From: Paramicrobacterium fandaimingii
Lineage (GTDB): Bacteria; Actinomycetota; Actinomycetes; Actinomycetales; Microbacteriaceae
NCBI RefSeq assembly: GCF_011751745.2
Contig: NZ_CP061170.1
Location: 1,054,001 to 1,118,000 of the forward strand
DNA length: 64,000 bases
Direction of reading: 5' to 3'
Below, piece after piece: positions 17,231 to 24,348 of this stretch (its first letter is position 1; each line of letters begins with the position of its first letter). The position numbers were made by a program, and so were the translations under genes. The notes beneath the pieces are model-generated. The model was not told the DNA's origin and did no database searches. It saw only the letters and a program-made list of their open reading frames with translations.

Positions 17231-17701
17231 TCAGTAGACGGGCATTTCGTCGATCAGGCGGGCGGCGACGTCGATGATTTCACGTGCATAGCTCCGGGCA
17301 GTCATTGCATCATCCGCGTTGGCAACAGGACTATCGAAACTCGGATACTCCGACGCGTTTCGGACGGAACGCATCCACCCAAAAGCGTTTGTCAGCTTTC
17401 CGAGCGGAGGGTCGAGTTGCGCTCTCAATGTCTCCTCGATGACACGGTGGCCGCCCTTCGACGTCGGGCGTAACCCCTCTGAAATGAGAATGCCGGCAAG
17501 AGCCTTGCGCCCCGCGTCATACGCAAGTTGGAAACTGCTGAGTGGATCTTGGTCGGCGATTGCCCACGCAGCGCTCACGTGCGCACGAGCTTGCTTGACA
17601 TAGAGGCCCGCAAGGTCTCTATCCGCGTGAACTCGTTCAAGCGTTCTCGACGAGAGTAAAGCATCAACGGTTGCTCGGCCGCGTTCCCAGCGGGCGATCA
17701 T
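17231..17701 (-). CDS. HEPN-domain protein, partner of the MNT protein
   Basis: A 156-residue all-helical protein. The last third has WMRSVRNASEY, which aligns with the HEPN R-N-x3-H toxin motif but carries Tyr at the His position. The companion gene upstream encodes a nucleotidyltransferase of the MNT type, and the two overlap by four bases (ATGA), as in type VII HEPN/MNT toxin-antitoxin pairs. If the motif alignment is right, RNase activity may be altered or lost, or this belongs to a HEPN branch that uses Tyr. Codon use includes more A/T-ending codons than nearby core genes, consistent with transfer. Confidence 0.7.
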   Translation of the reverse strand: MIARWERGRATVDALLSSRTLERVHADRDLAGLYVKQARAHVSAAWAIADQDPLSSFQLAYDAGRKALAGILISEGLRPTSKGGHRVIEETLRAQLDPPLGKLTNAFGWMRSVRNASEYPSFDSPVANADDAMTARSYAREIIDVAARLIDEMPVY

Positions 17702-18282
17702 CGATCATGAGCGGTGAGAGGAACGAGCGGCCGTGACCGAACTGTCGTGATGAACCCATCATCAGCCGACGCCCATCGTTCGGGGGCTATCTGGTTAATA
17801 TTCACTTCTTTGCCGATCAACTGAGATGCCTTGCGGGCAAGGGCATAGACCTCACTCTGGTCAGCATGTCCGATGACGAGAACGTCAATGTCTTCAGGGT
17901 CGTGCCCGGATTTTCCTGAGGATCGCTCAGCCCAAGAACCATAGATATATGCGGCATCGATGTATGAGACATCAGCGAGAAGTTTCGTGAGTACGACTGC
18001 GGGGCCATAGCCATACATAATTATTTGCCGAAGCGGTGCGAAGAGCGGGTGTGATGTGTTCGCGCGAATGAGGCGGGAACGGCCGATTCGACGGTCGCGC
18101 AGATACTCGCCAGCGACGAGGCGATCCACGTCTCGAAGGATCGTGGGAACTGCAACGTTTGCCCGCCGAGCCAGCTCGGTCAGTGTCAGCTCGACCTCTG
18201 GATCGAGGAGGAGGCTCGCCAGCATACGTCCTTGTGTATCTGAGCGAAGGATCGGGGAGAGAACAGCAGCTGAGGATTTCAT
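17698..18282 (-). CDS. HTH-fused minimal nucleotidyltransferase (MNT) antitoxin-like protein
   Basis: A 194-residue protein. Residues about 1-75 form a winged helix (RSDTQGRMLASLL, LTLTELARRANVAVPTI). Residues about 95-150 hold the nucleotidyltransferase motif GSWAERSSG followed by DIDVLVIG (GS-x10-DxD). In HEPN/MNT systems the nucleotidyltransferase silences the HEPN toxin by AMP transfer; the fused helix-turn-helix suggests it also represses the operon. The ATG lies eight bases after a TATAAT within a partial palindrome, so the mRNA is probably leaderless and self-regulated. A 39-bp copy of its N-terminal coding segment lies nearby at 18463. Confidence 0.8.
   Translation of the reverse strand: MKSSAAVLSPILRSDTQGRMLASLLLDPEVELTLTELARRANVAVPTILRDVDRLVAGEYLRDRRIGRSRLIRANTSHPLFAPLRQIIMYGYGPAVVLTKLLADVSYIDAAYIYGSWAERSSGKSGHDPEDIDVLVIGHADQSEVYALARKASQLIGKEVNINQIAPERWASADDGFITTVRSRPLVPLTAHDR
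18208..18246 (-). repeat. Direct repeat, copy A (within the MNT gene)
   Basis: This 39-bp segment encodes RSDTQGRMLASLL of the MNT protein. It matches 18463-18501 at 36 of 39 positions, with the first 27 bases identical. Copy B lies outside any intact gene. Confidence 0.8.
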
Positions 18283-18286
18283 TTCG

Positions 18287-18302
18287 CCTATTATAAATTA
18301 GG
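18287..18302 (-). promoter_or_regulatory. Leaderless promoter and dyad of the MNT/HEPN operon
   Basis: CCTA at both ends (inverted) frames an AT-rich centre containing TATAAT on the minus strand (18295-18290). The -10 lies eight bases upstream of the MNT ATG, as expected for a leaderless transcript. Twelve of 16 positions pair. Binding by the fused helix-turn-helix of the MNT protein is a reasonable guess. Confidence 0.45.
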
Positions 18303-18462
18303 TCATATGAAAATATCCACTGGTTCAATGGCGAGGTTGCGACGATACAGAATGCGTTCCTCATGCTCAGAGTAAAACGCATTCCCGCTGCGGAGAATGA
18401 TCGGCAATCACCATGTGGGGATAACTGGCACGCGGCCCCGCGCTGTGGACGGCGACTCCAAT

Positions 18463-18501
18463 GAGGAGGCTCGCCAGCATACGTCCTTGCCGATCTGAGC
18501 G
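18463..18501 (-). pseudogene. Direct repeat, copy B: fragment of a second HTH-MNT gene
   Basis: On the minus strand this segment reads SDRQGRMLASLL, the family motif of the MNT protein encoded 200 bases away. The match then fades into unrelated sequence. The fragment begins six bases after the TetR stop. It looks like the remnant of a duplicated or earlier MNT gene, or a recombination scar. The rest of 18303-18507 shows nothing else I can support. Confidence 0.6.
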
Positions 18502-18507
18502 GGATCG

Positions 18508-19149
18508 TCAGGTGCGCGTGGTGAGCGCACGGGCGAACGCAGTGGCATCCATTGCGGGTACGGGGAGTGCTGGCCGGTCGCTGGCGCGAAGGCCGTCGAG
18601 CATGAGCGCCAGGTATCGTCGCCAGAGATCGGGATGGTCGTCGCTCGTGTGGTAAACGCTGTTGAGCATCGCGAAGATCGGGCCGATGTCTGTGACCGAT
18701 ACGCCGTCGCGCAGAACTCCCGCCGCATGTGCGCGGTCGAAGAGGGGAGAGAGAACGCCGACGAGTTTCTCGGCGACGCGCTCGTTCGGCCCGAAGCCGT
18801 CGGTTCCGAGAAATGTCTCGCAGAGACCACGGTCTCGGGCCTGATTTGCTGCCGTGATCTCGAAGAAGGCGACGATCGCGAGCCACGGATCGTCGATCTC
18901 CAACGCCGATTGCGCCTCGGCCAAGGCGGAGTCGATGGCCGCGTCGTACAAGCTCTCGACGATCGCCTTCTTGCTGGAGAAGTTTCGATAGACGGTGCCG
19001 ACGCCGATTCCGGCGTGCCGGGCGATGTCCTCCAGCGTCGCAGAGAGCCCCTGCTCCGCAAACACCTCGCGCGCCGCCCGCACAAGACGCTCGTTGTTCA
19101 GCGCCGCATCTCTTCGCTTCGGCCGTACGCGGTGTTCGTCGAGGGACAT
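18508..19149 (-). CDS. TetR family transcriptional regulator
   Basis: A 213-residue regulator with an N-terminal TetR DNA-binding domain (LVRAAREVFAEQGLSATLED, then HAGIGVGTVYRNFSSK), followed by a helical ligand domain. It lies 65 bases downstream of the ketopantoate-reductase-like gene on the same strand. The frame extends to 19209, but I prefer the ATG at 19149: GATAAT lies six bases upstream, as in a leaderless start, while translation coupled to the upstream gene could use 19209. The probable target is the dyad over the promoter at 20160-20195. Confidence 0.9.
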   Translation of the reverse strand: MSLDEHRVRPKRRDAALNNERLVRAAREVFAEQGLSATLEDIARHAGIGVGTVYRNFSSKKAIVESLYDAAIDSALAEAQSALEIDDPWLAIVAFFEITAANQARDRGLCETFLGTDGFGPNERVAEKLVGVLSPLFDRAHAAGVLRDGVSVTDIGPIFAMLNSVYHTSDDHPDLWRRYLALMLDGLRASDRPALPVPAMDATAFARALTTRT

Positions 19150-19214
19150 GACATCATTATCGTCTCTGATCGGTCGCCCGCCCTGACCGTCGCCGCCGTC
19201 GGTGTGCATATCGG

Positions 19215-20081
19215 CTAACGGCCTCGCGCGAAGCCGCCCACCTGCTCGGTCAGCAGCTCGAGCTCGCCGGAGGCCGCAGCCGACGTTGTGCCCAGCGGTG
19301 CAGCGGCCGTGCTGCGCAGAAGCAGCCGGAAAAGAGCAACGAGCACACCGACGGGAAGCATGCGCACCGCGCTGAAAGCGCGCGGAACCGGTCGCGTCGT
19401 CAGGGCCTCGAGATTCTGCCTGATGAGCCCGATCATGCCACGGAGTGCACCCCGGTCGCTGGCAAGGGCGTCGGGGCCTCCCGCCGTGTGCACGGCTTGG
19501 GCGAGCGGCACCTCGAATGCGGCGTGCGTCTTCAGCCAGGCATCCATGCGGGGTTCCGCCTTCGCCGTGAATCCCGCGGAGCGCAGCATCTGCAGAATCC
19601 GTTGCACTCGTGGCGTCGTTTGGCCGTCGAGTTCACCGATCGGCATCGAGACGAGACGCGTCAGCAGCGTTCTCCGCCCGTAGCGGATGATATCCCCGTC
19701 CATTGTGCCGCCCTGATTGCCGAAGCCCAGAAGCACCCGCTCCCGTCCGATCGCTGCTGCAAGCGGCTCTGGGCCGCCGGCCCAGTTCACCAGAAAAAGC
19801 ACGTCGCCGTCGTTTCCGACGAGCTGTTCGAGCACGGTCTCCACCTGGTGCGAGCGCACGAACACGAGGATCAAATCGTACTTTCCGGCCGGGCTCTCGA
19901 CCGCGCGGACGGGAACCTGCGTGATCTTTTTGCTGTCGTTCTCGGCGAGAAGCACGCCACGCTCGCGCAGAGACGTCAGTCGGTCGCCTCGGGCGAGAAG
20001 CGAGACATCGTGCCCAGCGTCGTGGAGGCGCGCGGCGTACAGGCTCCCGAGCACGCCGGCGCCATACACGAGAATTTTCAT
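19215..20081 (-). CDS. Ketopantoate reductase family protein (PanE/ApbA-like)
   Basis: A 288-residue NADPH-dependent reductase-like protein. The N-terminal Rossmann motif is VYGAGVLGSLYAARLHDAG, followed by LILVFVRSHQVETVL and, in the C-terminal helical domain, WLKTHAAFEVPLAQAV. True PanE reduces 2-dehydropantoate for pantothenate synthesis; the TetR-regulated context and the divergent C terminus suggest instead a paralogue acting on another 2-keto or sugar-like substrate. The frame extends to 20162, but the ATG at 20081 begins the Rossmann motif. It is followed by the TetR gene and preceded by a promoter with dyad symmetry. Confidence 0.82.
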   Translation of the reverse strand: MKILVYGAGVLGSLYAARLHDAGHDVSLLARGDRLTSLRERGVLLAENDSKKITQVPVRAVESPAGKYDLILVFVRSHQVETVLEQLVGNDGDVLFLVNWAGGPEPLAAAIGRERVLLGFGNQGGTMDGDIIRYGRRTLLTRLVSMPIGELDGQTTPRVQRILQMLRSAGFTAKAEPRMDAWLKTHAAFEVPLAQAVHTAGGPDALASDRGALRGMIGLIRQNLEALTTRPVPRAFSAVRMLPVGVLVALFRLLLRSTAAAPLGTTSAAASGELELLTEQVGGFARGR

Positions 20082-20159
20082 TGCAGCGTCGCTTCGTGCG
20101 GTGCAGCGGATTGCGGGTTCAGCATAAGCACGAGGGCTCCTCTGGTCGATTAAGCGGAA

Positions 20160-20195
20160 CACATAGTTCCGGTAAGACTCTACATCAACCGGAAC
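20160..20195 (-). promoter_or_regulatory. Promoter with TetR-type dyad
   Basis: On the minus strand TTGATG (20188-20183), a 17-base spacer and TATGTG (20165-20160) resemble a promoter. The arms GTTCCGGT and ACCGGAAC (20195-20188 and 20173-20166, loop 14) cover the spacer and the -35, and a further GGAAC/GTTCC pair overlaps the -10. This is the expected place for a repressor, most simply the TetR protein encoded at the end of the same operon. Confidence 0.6.
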
Positions 20196-20212
20196 CAGTC
20201 ATTCCACTTAGC

Positions 20213-21427
20213 TCACGACACAAGATCTTCGAGCGCGACGCTCTCGTCTGTGAGCCGGGCGGGAGCGACGTCATGCCCCACCACCGCGCGCAGCTCGTCG
20301 TTGACGTCCCAGATGTTCACGTTCATCGCCGCCGTGACCCGGCCGTCGTTTGTCCAGAACGCGATGAACTCACCCGAGGCGAGTTCGCCGCGAATGTGCA
20401 CGTCGTCATCGGAGCTGCCGTGGCCCACGTACTCCATGCCGAAGTCGAACTGGTCAGTGAAGAAGTACGGCTGCCAGTCGTAGACCTCGCCCGTACCCAG
20501 AATCGTCTGCGCGGCAAGCTTTCCCTGCCGCAGCGCGTTGTCCCAGTGCTCGACGCGCAGCGGTCCGCCCGTTGCGGTGTTCTGCGCAAGCGCCACATCG
20601 CCCGCAGCGAGCACAGCAGGGTTGCCCGTGCGCAGGTGCTCGTCAACGACGATCCCGCCGTCGACGGTCAGGCCAGCGGATGCCGCGAGCGCGGTGTTCG
20701 GAGAGGCGCCCACTCCGACGACGACGGCGTCGGCGTCGAAGTGCCCGGCCGAGCTCTCGACGCCCGTGACATGACCGTTCGCTTCGGTGAGCCCGGTGAC
20801 GCTCACGTTGGTGCGCAGATCGACGCCGTTGTCTGTGTGCAGGTCGTAGATGTAGGCGGCGAGGGTGTCGCCCAGCACGCGCTGCAGGGGGAGGGCCGCG
20901 TACTCGAGCACTGTCACGTCGGTTCCGGCAAGCTTCGCCGCTGCCGCCACCTCGAGTCCGATCCACCCTGCGCCAATGATCACGAGCTTCTTGCCCTCGC
21001 CGAAGTGCGCCCTGATCGCTGCGGTGTCTGGCATGCGTCGCAGTGTGTGCACGCCGTCAAGGTCGGCACCGTCGAGCGGCAGCATCCGTGGTCGTGATCC
21101 TGTGGCGAGCACAAGGTGCTCGTACCCGATGACGTCGTTGTTCTCGAGGCTCACTGTCGCGTCGTCGAGGTTGAGCGTCGCGGCGGCCCGGCCGAAGAGC
21201 GTTGTCACGTCGTTTGCGGCGTACCAGTCGGCGTCGTGCACATAGAGCGACGAGGCGTCGTCTTTTTCGAGCAGAACCTCCTTCGACAGCCCTGGCCGCT
21301 CGTACGGGCGCTCGGGCTCGTCGCCGATGAGCGTGATGGGGTCGGCGTAGCCGCCGGTGCGCAGTCCCTCTGCGACCTTCGCGCCGGCGAGGCCTGCTCC
21401 AACGATGACTGTTCCGTTTGTACTCAT
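20213..21427 (-). CDS. FAD-dependent NAD(P)H:ferredoxin/rubredoxin reductase-like protein
   Basis: A 404-residue flavoprotein with two Rossmann folds: GTVIVGAGLAGAKVAEGLR for FAD at the N terminus and LVIIGAGWIGLEVAAAAKL for NAD(P)H about residue 150. VLAAGDVALAQN is the second FAD site, and there is a C-terminal reductase domain ending near residue 404. This is the BphA4/rubredoxin reductase family, which passes electrons from NAD(P)H to a ferredoxin or rubredoxin. No ferredoxin gene is adjacent. It lies 43 bases downstream of folE on the same strand, suggesting co-transcription from the promoter at 22.07 kb. AGAGGA precedes the ATG. Confidence 0.92.
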   Translation of the reverse strand: MSTNGTVIVGAGLAGAKVAEGLRTGGYADPITLIGDEPERPYERPGLSKEVLLEKDDASSLYVHDADWYAANDVTTLFGRAAATLNLDDATVSLENNDVIGYEHLVLATGSRPRMLPLDGADLDGVHTLRRMPDTAAIRAHFGEGKKLVIIGAGWIGLEVAAAAKLAGTDVTVLEYAALPLQRVLGDTLAAYIYDLHTDNGVDLRTNVSVTGLTEANGHVTGVESSAGHFDADAVVVGVGASPNTALAASAGLTVDGGIVVDEHLRTGNPAVLAAGDVALAQNTATGGPLRVEHWDNALRQGKLAAQTILGTGEVYDWQPYFFTDQFDFGMEYVGHGSSDDDVHIRGELASGEFIAFWTNDGRVTAAMNVNIWDVNDELRAVVGHDVAPARLTDESVALEDLVS

Positions 21428-21470
21428 GACTGATCCTCTTTCTTCGCGGTCGACGGCGTGTGTGCCGTGC

Positions 21471-22055
21471 TCAGTTCAGTGCGGCCAGAAACTCCGCGCG
21501 AGCGGCCGCTGCACGCAGGTCGCCGGTGAACGCCGACGTTCGGGTGCGGGCACCGCTTGTGCGCACGCCGCGCAGCGACATGCATGTGTGCTCGGCTTCG
21601 ATCACGACGCCGACGCCGCGCGGAGCGAGCGCGGCGGTGAGGTGGTCGGCGATCTGCTGCGTGAGATTCTCTTGGGTCTGCGGCCTGTGCGCGAACGTCT
21701 CGACGGTGCGTGCAAGCTTCGAGAGCCCGACCAGTCGGTCTGCAGGAACGTATCCCACATGCGCCACGCCCGTGAACGGAAGAAAGTGGTGCTCACACAG
21801 CGACTGCACCGGAATATCCGTCATGAGCACGAGCTCCGCATACCCCTCGTCGTTGTCGAACGTGGTCATCTCGAACGGGTCGCTCGACATCATCTCGAGG
21901 TATGCCGTGGCCATGCGCATCGGGCTCTGCCGGCGAGCGGGCCCGCTCAGATCAACGCCGAGCGCCTCGAGAAAACCACGCGCGTGATGCGCCGCTCGCT
22001 CGACATCGGGGAGTGACTGCTCCACGGTCGTGGTCGTCGATTGCGTGAGGGTCAT
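21471..22055 (-). CDS. folE: GTP cyclohydrolase I (FolE)
   Basis: A 194-residue enzyme that converts GTP to 7,8-dihydroneopterin triphosphate, the first step of folate and related pterin synthesis. The Zn-binding residues are in SLCEHHFLPF (Cys, His) and AEHTCMSLRG (Cys); QENLTQQIA is the substrate-contact helix. It is not in a fol operon: its neighbours are an FAD reductase and a divergent Cys-rich regulator, so this may be a stress-induced second copy. The promoter region holds the dyad TTCTAACG-N14-CGTTAGAA. Confidence 0.95.
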   Translation of the reverse strand: MTLTQSTTTTVEQSLPDVERAAHHARGFLEALGVDLSGPARRQSPMRMATAYLEMMSSDPFEMTTFDNDEGYAELVLMTDIPVQSLCEHHFLPFTGVAHVGYVPADRLVGLSKLARTVETFAHRPQTQENLTQQIADHLTAALAPRGVGVVIEAEHTCMSLRGVRTSGARTRTSAFTGDLRAAAARAEFLAALN

Positions 22056-22067
22056 GGCGCATCTGCT

Positions 22068-22097
22068 TTCTAACGGATAGTATTGCTTACGTTAGAA
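22068..22097. promoter_or_regulatory. Dyad in the folE / regulator divergent promoter region
   Basis: TTCTAACG-N14-CGTTAGAA has perfect eight-base arms and lies 12 bases upstream of the folE ATG and 55 bases upstream of the divergent regulator gene. This is the expected position for an operator bound by the HTH regulator encoded at 22153, controlling both directions. Confidence 0.6.
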
Positions 22098-22152
22098 CGT
22101 TGCGGTCGGCACGTCAAGGGTGGCGAGATGACGGCGGCGAAAAGAGGAAACA

Positions 22153-22851
22153 ATGTCGAACAATGCAAAGCTCACAGGCAACATCGCCGCGGTGAGCGCG
22201 CTCGCCGACGAGACGAGGCGCTCCCTGTACCTCTACGTCTGCGCTCAGCCGCATCCGGTCTCCCGAGATCAGGCAGCGGCAGCCGCTCAGGTTGCCGTGC
22301 ACACGGCAAAGTTTCATCTCGACAAACTCGAGGCCGCGGGGCTGCTCGTCACCTCGTACGCCCGCACAAGCGGAAAGTCAGGTCCCGGGGCAGGGCGCAG
22401 CGCCAAACTGTATGAGCGCTCCGCCGTCGAGCGCGACGTCTCACTTCCCGCTCGAGACTACGTGCTGGCCGGCGAGCTGATGGCGCAGGCCATTGCGCGG
22501 GCGTCGCGAGACGGTGACGAGATCGCGCAGGCGCTTCGCGACGTCGCGCGAGAGAAGGGCGTGAGCCTCGCGGCGAGCCTCGAGAAGACGGGGACGGATG
22601 CCGCAACGGCGTTCGAGCTCGCCGTGACGACGTTGCGCGGCCTCGGGTATGAGCCGCGCGTCGAGGGCGACCACGTCGTGATGGCCAACTGCCCGTTCCA
22701 TCGGCTTGCCGGAGCCCACACCGAACTGGTGTGCGGCATGAACCACGACATGCTGAGTGCTTTCACCGAGAGCGTCGCGCCCGGTGTGCTGCGGGCAGAC
22801 CTTGACCCGGCACCCGGGCGATGCTGTGTCACCCTCTCCGCGGTGGAATGA
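22153..22851 (+). CDS. HTH regulator with C-terminal Cys cluster (SufR/ArsR-like)
   Basis: A 232-residue DNA-binding protein. The N-terminal winged helix covers ALADETRRSLYLYVCAQ to FHLDKLEAAGLL. The C-terminal half carries NCPFHRLAGAHTELVCGMNHDM and GRCCVTL, whose Cys residues resemble the iron-sulphur ligands of SufR-type regulators. It is divergent from folE and the flavin reductase, and the dyad between them is a likely target. A redox- or iron-sulphur-responsive control of that operon is inferred, not shown. The ATG follows GAGGAAACA, an adequate ribosome site. Confidence 0.8.
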   Translation: MSNNAKLTGNIAAVSALADETRRSLYLYVCAQPHPVSRDQAAAAAQVAVHTAKFHLDKLEAAGLLVTSYARTSGKSGPGAGRSAKLYERSAVERDVSLPARDYVLAGELMAQAIARASRDGDEIAQALRDVAREKGVSLAASLEKTGTDAATAFELAVTTLRGLGYEPRVEGDHVVMANCPFHRLAGAHTELVCGMNHDMLSAFTESVAPGVLRADLDPAPGRCCVTLSAVE

Positions 22852-22951
22852 GCACCTGCGCGAGGGCACGCTCGTCTGCAACTTCCCGCGCGGCCTGATG
22901 GAGCACTACTCGTTCGAGGCCGTCAGCCGCTGGCTCGAGGGCGAGCGCTGA
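22844..22951 (+). pseudogene. 3' remnant of an unidentified gene
   Basis: After the regulator stop a frame continues with WNEHLREGTLVCNFPRGLME and ends in SRWLEGER with TGA at 22951. Its codons end almost all in G or C, as in real genes of this genome. It has no start of its own, and the frame upstream lies inside the regulator gene in another phase. I take it as the last 35 codons of a gene whose front is gone. I do not recognise the family. Confidence 0.4.
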
Positions 22952-22972
22952 GGGGTGGTGCCCGTGATGCCC

Positions 22973-23001
22973 TGTCGATTGTCCGTATGCCGTCGTACAA
23001 T
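22973..23001 (+). promoter_or_regulatory. Leaderless promoter of the addiction module
   Basis: TGTCGA (22973-22978), a 17-base spacer and TACAAT (22996-23001) precede the GTG at 23008 by six bases. Transcription would start at or next to the GTG, so the antitoxin mRNA is probably leaderless. This also decides against the ATG at 22987, which lies upstream of the -10. Confidence 0.55.
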
Positions 23002-23007
23002 CAAGGT

Positions 23008-23250
23008 GTGACGCGGAGGCTGAGAGATTACATCGAAGAGGGCAAGTCGCTCGATGCCGATGAGCGTGAAATCGCAGCTCTTGCCCTTCAACAGGTCGAC
23101 GAATCTGAGCAATCAGAGGTTGACGATGCCTGGGACAGAACCATTGACGAGCGCATTGATGAAATTCTTAATGGCGACGTAGAACTCGTGAGCGGTGAAG
23201 AGACTCTCGCGATGGGGCGTGCACTGTTGGCCGCCCAGCGAGAGGAATGA
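23008..23250 (+). CDS. Addiction-module antitoxin
   Basis: An 80-residue acidic protein, mostly helical (LRDYIEEGKSLDADEREIAA, then SEVDDAWDRTIDERIDEIL and a C-terminal tail). The DDAWDRTIDERIDEI pattern is typical of the short putative addiction-module antitoxins paired with RelE/ParE toxins. Its stop overlaps the toxin start (ATGA at 23247). The start is the GTG at 23008, supported by the promoter position. The partner toxin is interrupted, so the antitoxin may be an orphan that still regulates its promoter. Confidence 0.75.
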   Translation: MTRRLRDYIEEGKSLDADEREIAALALQQVDESEQSEVDDAWDRTIDERIDEILNGDVELVSGEETLAMGRALLAAQREE

Positions 23251-23573
23251 CGTTTCGCTGGCGCGAGCATCATCTCGCACGTGCCGAACTTCTGGATGCG
23301 CTCGTCTGGTATGAGGGCCAAGGGGCCGGTCTTGGTGACCGCCTCGCAGACAAATTCGCAGAAGGAATTTAATTCGTACGAGAGTGGCCAGATGCCGCGC
23401 CGCCATATTCCGGCCGACTCCGAGCGAGGAACGTTCGCAGCAAGGGGCTGGATGGCTTTCCGTACAGAATTGTCTACTTCACGCGTGGAGACGAGATAGT
23501 CGTCGTCGCATACGCTCATGAGCGTCGTCGCCCTGGGTACTGGAAGAAACGCCTGTCAGATCTCACCGAGTGA
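23247..23573 (+). pseudogene. RelE/ParE-type toxin with an in-frame stop
   Basis: A 109-codon frame starting MTFRWREHHLARAELLDALV and ending in EIVVVAYAHERRRPGYWKKR, typical of ParE/RelE plasmid-stabilisation toxins. Codon 42 is TAA (23370-23372), between DKFAEGI and FVREWPDAAP; both halves are in the same frame and together give the normal toxin length. A single nonsense change has therefore probably killed the toxin, unless the stop is read through. The antitoxin upstream overlaps its ATG. A sequencing error at the TAA is the main alternative. Confidence 0.8.
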
Positions 23574-23661
23574 ATAAGCTCATTCTGTCGACTGATCTTC
23601 GACAGGATGCCGTCATCCGCCTGATGGACAATCGGCATTTCGCCAGGGGTCGTCGGCTACG

Positions 23662-24348
23662 GTGAACCTCATGTTGATTTCCGCTTCTGACACCGCACTC
23701 TCTGGCGTTGCCGCCTGGGCCGTCTCTCTCATGGAGGCACTCGGCGGTGTGGGGGCGGGAATCGCGATTGCCCTGGAGAACCTGTTTCCGCCGCTTCCCA
23801 GCGAGATCATCCTTCCGCTCGCGGGGTTCACAGCGAGCCAGGGCAACATGTCGCTCGCCGAGGCGATCATCTGGACCACACTGGGCTCGCTTGTCGGCGC
23901 GTTCACGCTCTACGGGCTGGGCGCCTGGCTGGGCCGAGAGCGGCTGATCAAAATCGCCGACTGGATGCCGCTCGTCAAAGTGTCCGAGGTGGAAAGCGCC
24001 GAGAAGTGGTTCGCCAAACACGGCAAGAAGGCAATCTTCTTCGGCCGCATGCTGCCCATCTTTCGCAGCCTCATCTCGATTCCCGCGGGCGTCGAGCGCA
24101 TGAGCATCGTCTGGTTCGGCGCGCTGACTCTCGCGGGGAGCCTCATCTGGAACACCGTGTTCATCCTCGCCGGGTTCTACCTCGGTGAGAACTGGCACAT
24201 CGTCGAGCAGTACGCCGACATTCTCAAGTACGTCGTCATTGCCGGAGTCGTTGTCGCGCTCGCCGTGTGGATTATCTACCGGGTGCGTGCCGCGCGTTCC
24301 GCACGAGCCAACTCCGACGATTCTTCGGGCGGAACCGCCGACGTCTGA
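23662..24348 (+). CDS. DedA family membrane protein
   Basis: A 228-residue membrane protein of the DedA/VTT family. The conserved ENLFPPLPSEIILPLAGF (about residue 38) and FFGRMLPIFRSLISIPAGV (about residue 130) mark the two re-entrant regions, followed by two or more helices and a charged C-terminal tail. Such proteins are thought to flip lipids, including the polyprenyl-phosphate carrier, which fits the nearby glycan genes, though this is by family only. It lies just upstream of purE on the same strand with an 84-base gap, at the right end of the accessory block. Confidence 0.9.
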   Translation: MNLMLISASDTALSGVAAWAVSLMEALGGVGAGIAIALENLFPPLPSEIILPLAGFTASQGNMSLAEAIIWTTLGSLVGAFTLYGLGAWLGRERLIKIADWMPLVKVSEVESAEKWFAKHGKKAIFFGRMLPIFRSLISIPAGVERMSIVWFGALTLAGSLIWNTVFILAGFYLGENWHIVEQYADILKYVVIAGVVVALAVWIIYRVRAARSARANSDDSSGGTADV

